Part shown: positions 16,625 through 25,043 of the stretch, piece after piece
Layout of the letters: each line of letters starts with the position of its first letter
Numbering within the stretch: the stretch's first letter is position 1
Source: Pseudomonas sp. Tri1
Lineage (GTDB): Bacteria > Pseudomonadota > Gammaproteobacteria > Pseudomonadales > Pseudomonadaceae
Length of the DNA: 64,000 nucleotides
Assembly: GCF_017968885.1 (NCBI RefSeq)
Contig: NZ_CP072913.1
Coordinates: 1,906,001 to 1,970,000 of the forward strand
Direction of reading: 5' to 3'
The notes under the pieces: generated by a model
What the model saw: the letters and a program-made list of their open reading frames with translations, nothing else
What the model was told of the DNA's origin: nothing
The model's database searches: none
Made by a program: the position numbers and the translations under genes

Positions 16625-17278
16625 ATGAACAGCGAACTCTCCCTCGCCGACCACATCACCCTCGAACTACGCGCCGACATCATCGGGGGGCGTTTGCTGC
16701 CCGGCATGGCCCTGGTGGAAAACGACCTGGTGGAGGCCTATAACGCTTCACGCAACACCATTCGCGAGGCGCTGCATCGCTTGGGGCAGGAGGGGCTGAC
16801 GCGCTATGTGCGTAACAAGGGGGTGATGGTCCGCAGGTTGAACGCCGAGGATGTGCGGGACGTGTTCAAGGTCCGTCGCACCCTGGAGCTTCAAGCCATC
16901 ATGGGCAGTCAACCACTGCGTGAGTACCAATCCGACCGAATGCTCGAAGCCCTTGAGGCCGCCGAGCTGGCCCGGGAGCGTGAAGATTGGCGTGCGGTCG
17001 GTACCCATGGCTTGGCGTTCCATCAACATGTCGTTGGGTTGATGGGCAGCCCGTTACTCAATGAGTTTTTCACCAACGTGGTCGCGCAACTGCGCCTGGT
17101 GTTCTACGCCGCACCCGATGAACCACGTTTCCAGGCTCCGTGGCTGCTCCGGGATCGCGAGATCCATGACTGGCTGGCCGAAGGCGACAAGGATGCTGCC
17201 TATGAAGCGATGAGCCTTTACCTCGACGATTCCGAGCAACTGCTGTTGCAGTTCCTGGCCCCATCTATCCCCCACTGA
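16625..17278 (+). CDS. GntR-family transcriptional regulator, FCD subfamily
   Basis: 217-residue regulator with an N-terminal winged helix (residues about 10-70; LVEAYNASRNTIREALHRL is the recognition region) and a C-terminal all-helical FCD domain with the metal/ligand His pattern (HQHVVGLMGS; LLRDREIHDWLAEGD). FCD regulators usually respond to small carboxylic acids and repress neighbouring catabolic genes. An in-frame TTG at 16598 is possible but falls inside the operator palindrome, so ATG 16625 is preferred. The DUF1989 gene starts 15 bp downstream and is probably in the same transcript. Confidence 0.88.
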   Translation: MNSELSLADHITLELRADIIGGRLLPGMALVENDLVEAYNASRNTIREALHRLGQEGLTRYVRNKGVMVRRLNAEDVRDVFKVRRTLELQAIMGSQPLREYQSDRMLEALEAAELAREREDWRAVGTHGLAFHQHVVGLMGSPLLNEFFTNVVAQLRLVFYAAPDEPRFQAPWLLRDREIHDWLAEGDKDAAYEAMSLYLDDSEQLLLQFLAPSIPH

Positions 17279-17293
17279 TCAAGGACCCGCGCC

Positions 17294-18145
17294 ATGTACA
17301 AAGACTACCCAGCCGCCTACCAGGTCAGCAAAGGCTCAGCCCTGCAAGTGGACAAACCCTTCTACGACCGCATCCGTGCCGAGCAGGACAAGCGCACGTT
17401 GATTGAGCAGTTCGAAGTGCCGATCCGCACGGGGAGGGCGTGGCATGTGCCGGCTGGGCATGTGTTTCGTGTCACTACACCTGTAGGCCCGCAGGTGGGC
17501 GACTTCAACGTCTGGAACGCTCACGATCCGCGGGAGCGTCTGTGGGCGGCACGTACGCGTCAGCTTCAGGGCGCTCACGTCAGCACCTATGATCGGTTGT
17601 GGTCGAACCTGCCATTCCTCAGGCCATTGGTGACGATCACTGATGACAGCCTGGCCGGTTATGGCATCGACGAGCATGGCGGGCGGTTGCACGATTTGCT
17701 GGGGACCCGCTGTGACCCGTACGTGAACAAGATGCTGACCGGCGAGGACTTCCACCATCACTGCCACTCGAACCTGACCCGTGCGGTGTTGCCCCATGGC
17801 TTGACGGAGTTCGACGTGCACGACGTCTTGAATATTTTCCAGTGCACCGGGCTCAATCATGACGACATGTACTTCATGAAGGCCTGTCCGGCGCAGAAGG
17901 GCGATTATCTGGAATTTTTTGCCGAGACCGATCTGCTGTGTGCCTTGTCGACTTGCCCTGGCGGGGACTTGTCGCTGGCGATGTGGGGGCCGGATGCGCA
18001 GGATCCGCTCAGTGTCTGTCGTCCGCTGGGGGTGGAGATCTATCGGCTGGAGGATTCATTGCTGGAAGGCTGGAGCCAGCCGGAGCGGGCGGCGTACAAG
18101 GGGCTGCATGGGTTGCACATTGCCAAGGCGGATTGGGAGAAGTAA
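17294..18145 (+). CDS. Urea carboxylase-associated / DUF1989 family protein
   Basis: 283-residue cytoplasmic protein of the DUF1989 family; its members occur next to urea carboxylase or nitrogen-catabolism genes. Characteristic stretches are VPAGHVFRVTTPVGPQVGDFNVWN at the N-terminal side, then HHHCHSNLTRAV and GLNHDDMYFMKACPAQKGDYLEFF with Cys/His residues that may bind metal. No urea carboxylase is in the window. Its position behind a GntR regulator and near an ethanolamine-type permease suggests an amine or urea-derived nitrogen pathway, but the reaction is unknown. Confidence 0.8.
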   Translation: MYKDYPAAYQVSKGSALQVDKPFYDRIRAEQDKRTLIEQFEVPIRTGRAWHVPAGHVFRVTTPVGPQVGDFNVWNAHDPRERLWAARTRQLQGAHVSTYDRLWSNLPFLRPLVTITDDSLAGYGIDEHGGRLHDLLGTRCDPYVNKMLTGEDFHHHCHSNLTRAVLPHGLTEFDVHDVLNIFQCTGLNHDDMYFMKACPAQKGDYLEFFAETDLLCALSTCPGGDLSLAMWGPDAQDPLSVCRPLGVEIYRLEDSLLEGWSQPERAAYKGLHGLHIAKADWEK

Positions 18146-18174
18146 TGCCGTGCACGCTGCCTATATGCAGGCCT

Positions 18175-18205
18175 TTGTGGCGAGGGGTTTATCCCCTCGC
18201 CACAA
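18175..18205. terminator. Bidirectional hairpin between convergent genes
   Basis: Perfect 13-bp stem TTGTGGCGAGGGG / CCCCTCGCCACAA with a TTTAT loop. It lies between the DUF1989 gene and the convergent DUF2897 gene. The arm sequence is also that of a Pseudomonas REP subtype, so it may be a REP half-palindrome used as a transcript end. Confidence 0.6.
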
Positions 18206-18226
18206 GAGTATTGGACAGGTCAGCAA

Positions 18227-18394
18227 TCAACGATCCTTGGCCTCCTTCGCATCCATCTCGGCATTGCGTTCGGCAACACGCTTACGCTGTTCATCTGTCA
18301 GCTCGACCTTGTTGGCGGTGTCGCGCAGCATCATCAGACCGCCGACGATCGAGCCGATTGCAACAATCAGAATCAACCAGGCATACCAGGGCAT
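18227..18394 (-). CDS. Small single-pass membrane protein (DUF2897-like)
   Basis: 55-residue protein: one N-terminal hydrophobic helix (WYAWLILIVAIGSIVGGLMML) followed by a charged tail with TDEQRKRVAERNAEMDAKEAKDR. The frame opens further upstream, but ATG 18394 has AGGAG seven bases before it and gives a compact inner-membrane protein of the type annotated DUF2897 in pseudomonads. Function unknown. Confidence 0.75.
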   Translation of the reverse strand: MPWYAWLILIVAIGSIVGGLMMLRDTANKVELTDEQRKRVAERNAEMDAKEAKDR

Positions 18395-18514
18395 AGGGCT
18401 CTCCTTGAGGGGGGCGATGGCGGACGAACATTTCGCCGGTCCATCGCACCTACCACTTATGAGCGAAGGTTGTTCGCAGTGGTTCAATACTACGCCCGTT
18501 ATGCCTGGCTCACC

Positions 18515-19879
18515 TCATAGCCCGGTCAACATCGCATCGGCCGGCGCATCCGCACGCAGTTGTGCGGTGAGCAGGAAATACAGGAAACCCACCACCATGA
18601 AGCCGAGGAAGATCAGCCCGATCAAGGCGTTGAACCAAGCCATCGCCACCAGGCACACCACGGCCAATACCAGGGCGATGCCGGGTACAAGTGGATAGCC
18701 CGGCGCGCGGAAGGTGCGTTCCAGGTTGGGTTCGGTTTTACGCAGTTTGAACAGGCTGAGCATGCTCATGATGTACATGACGATGGCGCCGAACACGGCC
18801 ATGGTGATCATCGCGGCCGTCAGGGTCATGCCGCCTAGGTTGATCAAGCCGTCGCTGTAGATCGCTGCGATGCCGATCAACCCGCCGGCGATGATCGCCC
18901 GGTGCGGGGTCTGGAAGCGCGAGAGTTTGGCGAGGGAGGCGGGCAGGTAGCCGGCGCGGGCCAGGGCGAAGAACTGCCGGGAATAGCCAAGAATGATGCC
19001 GTGGAAACTTGCCACCAGGCCAAACAGGCCGATCCACACCAGCATGTGCAACCAGCCGGAGCTTTCGCCGACTACGGTTTTCATGGCTTGGGGCAGCGGA
19101 TCGTTGATGTTCGACAGAGTGCGCCAGTCGCCGACGCCACCGGCGAAGAACATCACGCCCATGGCCAGGACCACCAGGGTCAGGATGCCGCTGATGTAGG
19201 CCTTGGGAATCGTGCGTTTCGGGTCCTTGGCTTCTTCGGCCGCCATCGCAGCGCCTTCGATAGCCAGGAAGAACCAGATGGCGAAGGGAATTGCCGCGAA
19301 CATCCCGGCAATCGCCGGTGCACCGAACGCATCGGAGCCGGCCCAGCCGTTCAGGGCGAAGTTGCTGAAGCTGAATGCCGGGGCTACGACGCCCATGAAC
19401 ACCAGCAGTTCGGCCACTGCCAATACGCAGACGATCAACTCGAACGTCGCCGCCAGTTTCACCCCGAGGATGTTCAGGCCCATGAACACGATATAGGCCC
19501 CGACCGCTGCGTGTTTCGGGTCCAGGGCCGGGAACTGTACGTTCAGGTAGGCGCCGATGGCCAGGGCAATGGCCGGTGGCGCGAAGACGAATTCAATTAA
19601 TGTCGCCAGCCCGGCGATCAAGCCGCCTTTCTCGCCGAAGGCGCGACGGCTGTAGGCAAACGGCCCGCCGGCATGAGGAATGGCGGTAGTCAGTTCGGTG
19701 AAACTGAAGATGAAGCAGGTGTACATGGCCGCGACCATGAACGATGTCACCAGAAAGCCCAGCGTCCCGGCAACGCCCCAGCCGTAGCTCCAGCCGAAAT
19801 ACTCGCCGGAAATCACCAGGCCAACGGCAATGCCCCATAAATGCAGGGTGCCCAGGGTCGGTTTGAGTTGTGTGTTCAT
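18515..19879 (-). CDS. eat: Amino acid/ethanolamine permease (APC superfamily)
   Basis: About 12 membrane segments in 454 residues, with the APC-family N terminus GLVISGEYFGWSYGWG and the loop EEAKDPKRTIPKAY. The sequence looks like ethanolamine permeases, proton-driven importers of the inner membrane. ATG 19879 has AAGGGGAG upstream; the longer frame is rejected. No ethanolamine ammonia-lyase genes (eutBC) are in the window, so the substrate is inferred from similarity. Confidence 0.82.
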   Translation of the reverse strand: MNTQLKPTLGTLHLWGIAVGLVISGEYFGWSYGWGVAGTLGFLVTSFMVAAMYTCFIFSFTELTTAIPHAGGPFAYSRRAFGEKGGLIAGLATLIEFVFAPPAIALAIGAYLNVQFPALDPKHAAVGAYIVFMGLNILGVKLAATFELIVCVLAVAELLVFMGVVAPAFSFSNFALNGWAGSDAFGAPAIAGMFAAIPFAIWFFLAIEGAAMAAEEAKDPKRTIPKAYISGILTLVVLAMGVMFFAGGVGDWRTLSNINDPLPQAMKTVVGESSGWLHMLVWIGLFGLVASFHGIILGYSRQFFALARAGYLPASLAKLSRFQTPHRAIIAGGLIGIAAIYSDGLINLGGMTLTAAMITMAVFGAIVMYIMSMLSLFKLRKTEPNLERTFRAPGYPLVPGIALVLAVVCLVAMAWFNALIGLIFLGFMVVGFLYFLLTAQLRADAPADAMLTGL

Positions 19880-20047
19880 CGGTGGCTCCCCTTTGATCCA
19901 TAGCAAAAGCGCTGGAAGGGGGCATTGCAGTGGGCGTGCCAGGGTGGCGGGAGCCGTCGTAAAGGCTGAAATCGTGTCGTATCGGGGATGTTCGCTGCCG
20001 GATCGCTCGGTTTTGTGCTCCAGTTCAGGGCGTCAGTGGCTGGGCTG

Positions 20048-20154
20048 GCCTCATCGCGAGCAAGCTCGCTCCCACGGGGGATCTTCAGTGGCCACAGATT
20101 TTCTATTCACAACAGGTCAACTGTGGGAGCGAGCTTGCTCGCGATGAGGCCATC
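20048..20154. repeat. REPIN (paired inverted REP elements)
   Basis: Two REP arms in opposite orientation: GCGAGCAAGCTCGCTCCCAC on the left (about 20056) and its complement on the right (about 20123), with outer flanks TGGCCTCATC / GATGAGGCCA also complementary. It lies in the 406-bp region between the divergent permease and kdp genes. Confidence 0.9.
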
Positions 20155-20173
20155 CCAGTTAGCCGAAAAAACC

Positions 20174-20236
20174 ATTCTTTACACATTCTTTATCCCCCAA
20201 GCCCTCCTTCGGTCTCGTTCCTTTACACCCTCCCTG
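20174..20236 (+). promoter_or_regulatory. Probable KdpE-binding region / kdp promoter
   Basis: T-rich stretch with TTTACACA (20178), TTTATCCCCC (20189) and CTTTACACCC (20221), 50-110 bases before kdpF. The last motif resembles the TTTACACCCC element of the E. coli KdpE site as I remember it. No clear -35/-10 pair was identified, so exact promoter placement is open. Confidence 0.45.
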
Positions 20237-20285
20237 CCGACAATCACTCCACACACGGCACGACGCCGTATCACGGAGAAATCCC

Positions 20286-20375
20286 ATGAGTGTTCTGGAC
20301 GGGGTGTCGCTGCTGCTGGCAGCGGCGCTGTTCATCTATCTACTGGTTGCGCTGTTACGCGCGGATCGGAACTAG
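20286..20375 (+). CDS. kdpF: K+-transporting ATPase small subunit KdpF
   Basis: 29-residue single-helix peptide beginning MSVLDGVSLLLAAALFIYLL and ending RADRN, preceded by CACGGAGAA. KdpF is a membrane peptide that stabilises the KdpABC complex. Too short for usual ORF cut-offs; its stop (20375) lies eight bases before the kdpA ATG, and its TAG overlaps the kdpA ribosome site TAGGAG. Confidence 0.9.
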   Translation: MSVLDGVSLLLAAALFIYLLVALLRADRN

Positions 20376-20383
20376 GAGCGGCT

Positions 20384-22078
20384 ATGCACGGTTATGACTA
20401 CGGGCTGATCCTCGCCTTTTTCGCATTGGTGCTGATTCCCGCGCCGTTTCTGGGGCGTTTTTACTTCCGGGTGATGGAAGGCCAGCGCACTTGGCTATCA
20501 CCTGTTTTCGGCCCGGTGGAGCGCGGTTGTTATCGCCTGGCCGGTGTCGATCCCGCTGCTGAGCAGAGCTGGCAGAAATATACCCTGGCCTTGCTCGCGT
20601 TCAACCTGGCGGGTTTTGTGTTGCTATTCACGGTTCTCCTGCTGCAGGGCCATCTGCCCCTCAATACCGAGCAACTGCCGGGCATGGAATGGACCCAGGC
20701 CTTCAACACGGCCGTGAGTTTCATGACCAACACCAACTGGCAGTCCTACAGCGGCGAAGCCTCCCTGAGCTACCTGAGCCAGATGATCGGCCTGACGGTG
20801 CAGAACTTCGTCAGCGCGGCCACCGGCCTGGCCGTGCTGGTGGCGCTGTGTCGTGGGATCGGGCGCAAATCCACCGCAACGCTGGGTAACTTCTGGGTCG
20901 ACATGACCCGCGCCACCCTCTACGGGTTGTTGCCGCTGTGCCTGCTGCTGGCGCTGTTCCTGGTGTGGCAGGGCGTGCCGCAAACCTTCGCGCACTATGT
21001 GCACGGGGTCACGATGCAGGGCGCAGACCAGGTTATCCCGCTGGGCCCGGCCGCCAGCCAGATCGCGATCAAGCAACTGGGCACCAACGGCGGCGGTTTC
21101 TTCGGCGTCAACTCGGCGCATCCGTTCGAGAACCCGACGGCCTGGAGCAATCTGTTTGAACTCGCGTCGATCATCCTGATTCCTGCCGCGTTGGTGTTCA
21201 CCTTCGGCCATTACGTCAAGGACCTGCGCCAGAGCCGGGCGATCATCGCCTGCATGCTCGTGCTGTTTTTGCTCGGCGGCGCCACATCGCTGTGGGCCGA
21301 GTACCAGCCCAATCCGGCCTTGAACAACGCTGCCGTGGAGCAGACCGCGCCGCTGGAAGGCAAGGAAGCACGCTTTGGCACCACTGCCACGGTGCTGTGG
21401 TCGGTGACCACCACGGCGGCGTCCAATGGCTCGGTCAACGCCATGCACGACAGCCTCAACCCGCTCAGCGGGATGGTCTCGCTGGTGAACATGATGGTTG
21501 GCGAAGTGATTTTCGGCGGCGTCGGCGCCGGGCTCTACGGGATGTTGTTGAACGTGCTGATCGCGGTGTTCCTGGCCGGGTTGATGATCGGTCGCACGCC
21601 GGAATACCTGGGCAAGAAGCTGGGGGCCAGGGAAGTGCAGCTGCTGGTGGTGACCCTGCTGGTGATGCCGGTGAGTGTGCTGGTGCTGGGTGCCATCGCT
21701 GCGAGCCTGCCCGGGCCGGCCGCGGCGGTGAGTAACCCCGGTGCCCACGGTTTCAGCCAATTGCTCTACGCCTATACCTCGGCGGGGGCGAACAACGGTT
21801 CGGCCTTCGCCGGTTTCGGTGCCAACACGCCCTTCCATAACCTGATGCTGGGTCTGGGCATGTTGATCGGCCGTTTCGGCTACATCCTGCCGGTGCTGGC
21901 GTTGGCCGGCAGCCTGGCGCTGAAGAAAACCGCGCCGATTGGCCAGAACAGCTTCCCCACCCATGGGCCGCTGTTCGTGACCTTGTTGACCGTGACCATC
22001 CTGCTGGTGGGTGGCTTGACCTTCCTGCCGACCCTGGCCCTGGGGCCGATTGCCGAACACCTGAGCCTGGGCTTCTGA
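20384..22078 (+). CDS. kdpA: K+-transporting ATPase subunit KdpA
   Basis: 564-residue polytopic membrane subunit that selects and conducts K+ in the high-affinity KdpFABC pump. Repeated filter-like segments are visible ([63 protein letters not shown]), each with conserved Asn/Gly as in known KdpA. The frame is open well upstream (19988) but the KdpA N terminus and AGGAGCGGCT before ATG 20384 fix the start. kdpB starts 5 bp downstream. Confidence 0.95.
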   Translation: MHGYDYGLILAFFALVLIPAPFLGRFYFRVMEGQRTWLSPVFGPVERGCYRLAGVDPAAEQSWQKYTLALLAFNLAGFVLLFTVLLLQGHLPLNTEQLPGMEWTQAFNTAVSFMTNTNWQSYSGEASLSYLSQMIGLTVQNFVSAATGLAVLVALCRGIGRKSTATLGNFWVDMTRATLYGLLPLCLLLALFLVWQGVPQTFAHYVHGVTMQGADQVIPLGPAASQIAIKQLGTNGGGFFGVNSAHPFENPTAWSNLFELASIILIPAALVFTFGHYVKDLRQSRAIIACMLVLFLLGGATSLWAEYQPNPALNNAAVEQTAPLEGKEARFGTTATVLWSVTTTAASNGSVNAMHDSLNPLSGMVSLVNMMVGEVIFGGVGAGLYGMLLNVLIAVFLAGLMIGRTPEYLGKKLGAREVQLLVVTLLVMPVSVLVLGAIAASLPGPAAAVSNPGAHGFSQLLYAYTSAGANNGSAFAGFGANTPFHNLMLGLGMLIGRFGYILPVLALAGSLALKKTAPIGQNSFPTHGPLFVTLLTVTILLVGGLTFLPTLALGPIAEHLSLGF

Positions 22079-22083
22079 GGGAT

Positions 22084-24144
22084 ATGAAGATGAATATGCC
22101 GATGAGCAAAACCGTCGTCGCCAAGGCGCCGGAGCAACCGAAAACCGCGATCTCCGCCCTGTGGCGGCCAGCCCTGGTACAAGCCTTCGTCAAGCTCGAC
22201 CCGCGCCAATTGCACCGCGCCCCGGTGATGCTGGTGGTGGAGTTGACCGCGATCCTCACCACGGTGTTGTGCTTCATTCCTGACAACGCCGTGCCGACCT
22301 TCGTTGCCGCGCAAATCGCCCTGTGGCTGTGGTTCACCGTGCTGTTCGCCAACTTCGCCGAAGCCTTGGCCGAGGGGCGCGGCAAGGCCCGGGCTGACAG
22401 TCTCAAGGCCGGCAGTGAAGGCCTGAGCGCACGCCGCCAGACGGCCAGCGGTTTTGAAATGATCCCCGCCACCCGTTTGCGCAAAGGCGATGTGGTGCGC
22501 GTCGAAGCCGGGGAGATGATTCCCGGCGATGGCGAAGTGATCGAAGGCATCGCTGCGGTCAACGAAGCGGCGATCACCGGCGAATCGGCGCCGGTCATCC
22601 GCGAGTCCGGCGGGGATCGCTCGGCCGTCACCGGCAATACGCGGTTGGTTTCCGACTGGTTGCTGGTGCGCATCACCAGCAACCCCGGCGAGTCCACCCT
22701 GGACCGCATGATTGCCCTGGTCGAAGGCGCCAAGCGCCAGAAAACCCCGAATGAAGTGGCGCTGGATATCCTGCTGATCGGCCTGACACTGATCTTTCTG
22801 CTGGTGGTGGTGACGCTGCAACCGTTCGCCCATTTCGCCAACGGTAATCTGCCGCTGGTGTTCCTGGTGGCGCTGTTGGTGACGTTGATCCCTACCACCA
22901 TCGGCGGGCTGTTGTCGGCCATCGGCATCGCCGGGATGGATCGGCTGGTGCGCTTGAACGTGATCGCCAAGTCCGGCCGCGCGGTGGAGGCGGCGGGGGA
23001 CGTGCATGTGTTGATGCTGGACAAGACCGGCACCATCACCTTCGGCAATCGTCGCTGTGCAGCGGTCTATACCGCTCCAGGGGTTAGCACCAAAGAGCTG
23101 GCCGAAGGCGCACTGTTCGCTTCATTGGCCGATGACACGGCTGAGGGCAAGTCCATCGTCGAGTACCTGCGAGGCTTGCATGCGCAACCCGAACCAGGCC
23201 TAGAGGCGTTGACCGTCGTGCCGTTCAGCGCGGAAACCCGGCTGTCTGGTGTCGATTATCAAGGGCGCGTCTACCGCAAGGGCGCCGTGGATTCGCTGCT
23301 GAGCTTTATCGGTCTGGCGAAAAGCGAGTTGCCGCCGGCGCTGGCCCGGGAAGTCGACAAGATTGCCCAAAGCGGTGGCACGCCATTGCTGGTGTGTGCC
23401 GACGGCAAGCTGTTGGGTGCCATTCATCTGAAGGACGTGGTCAAGCCCGGCATCCGCGAGCGTTTCGCCGAGCTGCGCAAGCTGGGGATCCGCACGGTGA
23501 TGGTCACCGGCGACAACCCGCTGACCGCCGCCGCGATTGCCGCCGAGGCGGGTGTGGACGACGTGCTGGCCGAGGCCACGCCGGAGAAAAAACTGGCGCG
23601 CATCCGTCATGAGCAGAACGACGGTCGGCTGGTAGCGATGTGCGGCGATGGCGCCAACGACGCTCCGGCCCTGGCTCAGGCGGATGTCGGCATGGCGATG
23701 AACGACGGCACCCAGGCGGCGCGAGAGGCGGCCAACATGGTCGACCTCGACAGCGACCCGACCAAGTTGCTGGACGTGGTGCAGATCGGCAAGGAGTTGC
23801 TGGTGACCCGCGGGGCGTTGACGACGTTTTCCATCGCCAATGACATCGCCAAGTACTTCGCGATCCTACCGGCGCTGTTCGCCTCGATTTATCCACAGCT
23901 CGGGGTGTTGAACGTGATGCACCTGAGCAGCCCGCAGAGCGCGATCCTGTCGGCCATCGTCTTCAACGCTTTGATCATTGTGGTGCTGATTCCCCTGGCC
24001 CTGCGCGGCGTGCGGGTACAAGCGGCGAGCGCGGCGGCGCTGTTGCGGCGCAACCTGTTGATCTATGGCCTGGGCGGGATCGTGGTGCCGTTCGTGGGGA
24101 TCAAGGCGATCGATATGTTGTTGACGGCGTTGGGGCTGGTTTAA
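22084..24144 (+). CDS. kdpB: K+-transporting P-type ATPase subunit KdpB
   Basis: 686-residue P1-type ATPase that hydrolyses ATP to drive K+ uptake. The phosphorylated Asp is in DKTGTIT (about residue 313), with TGES in the actuator domain, GDNPLTA and [17 protein letters not shown] in the catalytic domain, and membrane segments at both ends. Several ATGs lie close together (22084, 22090, 22096); GAGGG upstream suits 22090 about as well as 22084. Followed by a 223-bp gap with a long inverted repeat before kdpC. Confidence 0.95.
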   Translation: MKMNMPMSKTVVAKAPEQPKTAISALWRPALVQAFVKLDPRQLHRAPVMLVVELTAILTTVLCFIPDNAVPTFVAAQIALWLWFTVLFANFAEALAEGRGKARADSLKAGSEGLSARRQTASGFEMIPATRLRKGDVVRVEAGEMIPGDGEVIEGIAAVNEAAITGESAPVIRESGGDRSAVTGNTRLVSDWLLVRITSNPGESTLDRMIALVEGAKRQKTPNEVALDILLIGLTLIFLLVVVTLQPFAHFANGNLPLVFLVALLVTLIPTTIGGLLSAIGIAGMDRLVRLNVIAKSGRAVEAAGDVHVLMLDKTGTITFGNRRCAAVYTAPGVSTKELAEGALFASLADDTAEGKSIVEYLRGLHAQPEPGLEALTVVPFSAETRLSGVDYQGRVYRKGAVDSLLSFIGLAKSELPPALAREVDKIAQSGGTPLLVCADGKLLGAIHLKDVVKPGIRERFAELRKLGIRTVMVTGDNPLTAAAIAAEAGVDDVLAEATPEKKLARIRHEQNDGRLVAMCGDGANDAPALAQADVGMAMNDGTQAAREAANMVDLDSDPTKLLDVVQIGKELLVTRGALTTFSIANDIAKYFAILPALFASIYPQLGVLNVMHLSSPQSAILSAIVFNALIIVVLIPLALRGVRVQAASAAALLRRNLLIYGLGGIVVPFVGIKAIDMLLTALGLV

Positions 24145-24189
24145 GCCTGATGTGTGGTGAGCATATTTGTGGTGGCAGGCAGATTGTTG

Positions 24190-24319
24190 TGGCGAGGGAG
24201 CTTGCTCCCGCTGGGCTGCGAAGCAGCCCCAGAGCCAGCAATCCCAATGCATCGGACAAGGCCGCGTCCAGTCTTTTTGGGGCGGCTGCGCAGCCCAGCG
24301 GGAGCAAGCTCCCTCGCCA
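24190..24319. repeat. Long inverted repeat (REPIN-like) between kdpB and kdpC
   Basis: Two arms of about 41 bases (24190-24230 and 24279-24319), near-perfect reverse complements, built on GGCGAGGGAGCTTGCTCC plus CGCTGGGCTGCG. This is a different REP subtype from the other REPINs in the window. In RNA it would form a very stable hairpin inside the kdp message. Confidence 0.85.
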
Positions 24320-24367
24320 TAATGTGTATGCCTGGAAATTAACTGTTTCTGATTCGAGGATTTTGAA

Positions 24368-24913
24368 ATGTCCAGTCTGATTCGTCCGGCCTTGAGCCTA
24401 TTACTGCTGATGACCCTGATCACCGGCGTCGCTTATCCACTGCTGGTCACCGGCGTGGCGCAAGTCGCCTTTCCCGCCCAGGCCAATGGCAGCCTGATCC
24501 TCGATGCCGCCGGCAAGGTCCGTGGCTCGACGTTGATCGCCCAGGATTTCACCGGCGATGCCTGGTTTCATCCACGGCCATCGGCCGGAGCCTTCGCCAC
24601 GGTCGCCAGCGGCGCCAGCAATTACTCCCCGAGCAACCCGGCCCTGGCCACTCGGGTGATCGATGACGCCCACAAACTGCTGGTGCCCGGTCAGGGACCG
24701 GTGCCGCTGGCGTTGCTGACCACCTCTGGCAGCGGCTTGGACCCGCACTTGCCACCGGCCTCGATTGCCTATCAACTGGCGCGTGTGGCCGCGGCGCGCA
24801 ACCTGCCGGTTTCGACGGTGCAGCAACTGCTCGATGCCCACATCGAGCAGCCCCTGGTGGGGCCGCCGGTGGTGAATGTGCTGGCGTTGAATCTGGCCCT
24901 GGAAAAACTGTAA
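24368..24913 (+). CDS. kdpC: K+-transporting ATPase subunit KdpC
   Basis: 181-residue subunit with one N-terminal membrane helix ([19 protein letters not shown]) and a periplasmic domain with [21 protein letters not shown] and the NPAL segment, typical of KdpC, which raises ATP affinity of KdpB. GAGGA precedes ATG 24368. It is separated from kdpB by the inverted repeat at 24190-24319 and from kdpD by another REPIN. Confidence 0.95.
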   Translation: MSSLIRPALSLLLLMTLITGVAYPLLVTGVAQVAFPAQANGSLILDAAGKVRGSTLIAQDFTGDAWFHPRPSAGAFATVASGASNYSPSNPALATRVIDDAHKLLVPGQGPVPLALLTTSGSGLDPHLPPASIAYQLARVAAARNLPVSTVQQLLDAHIEQPLVGPPVVNVLALNLALEKL

Positions 24914-24916
24914 GAA

Positions 24917-25010
24917 CCTGTGGGAGCGAGCTTGCTCGCGATGAGGGTGTATCAGTCACCAGCAATGTTGGCTGACCTACCGCTATCGCGAGCAAGCTCG
25001 CTCCCACAGG
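24917..25010. repeat. REPIN between kdpC and kdpD
   Basis: Inverted REP pair: CCTGTGGGAGCGAGCTTGC at the left and the complementary GCAAGCTCGCTCCCACAGG at the right, about 50 bases apart. It starts 3 bases after the kdpC stop and ends 33 bases before kdpD. Confidence 0.92.
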
Positions 25011-25043
25011 TGTTTGATCAATATCTGAAAGAGATCCCCCAGT

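Noticed and set aside
18902..19600. Long plus-strand frame opposite the permease gene
   Set aside because: It is antisense to a clearly conserved permease, has low-complexity Gln/His/Arg composition and no ribosome site.
20624..22060. 478-codon frame antisense to kdpA
   Set aside because: Shadow of the GC-rich kdpA codons, with Gln/Arg/His-rich low-complexity translation and no domain.
21753..23048. Long antisense frames across kdpA and kdpB
   Set aside because: Composition is that of antisense shadows; the sense genes are complete and conserved.
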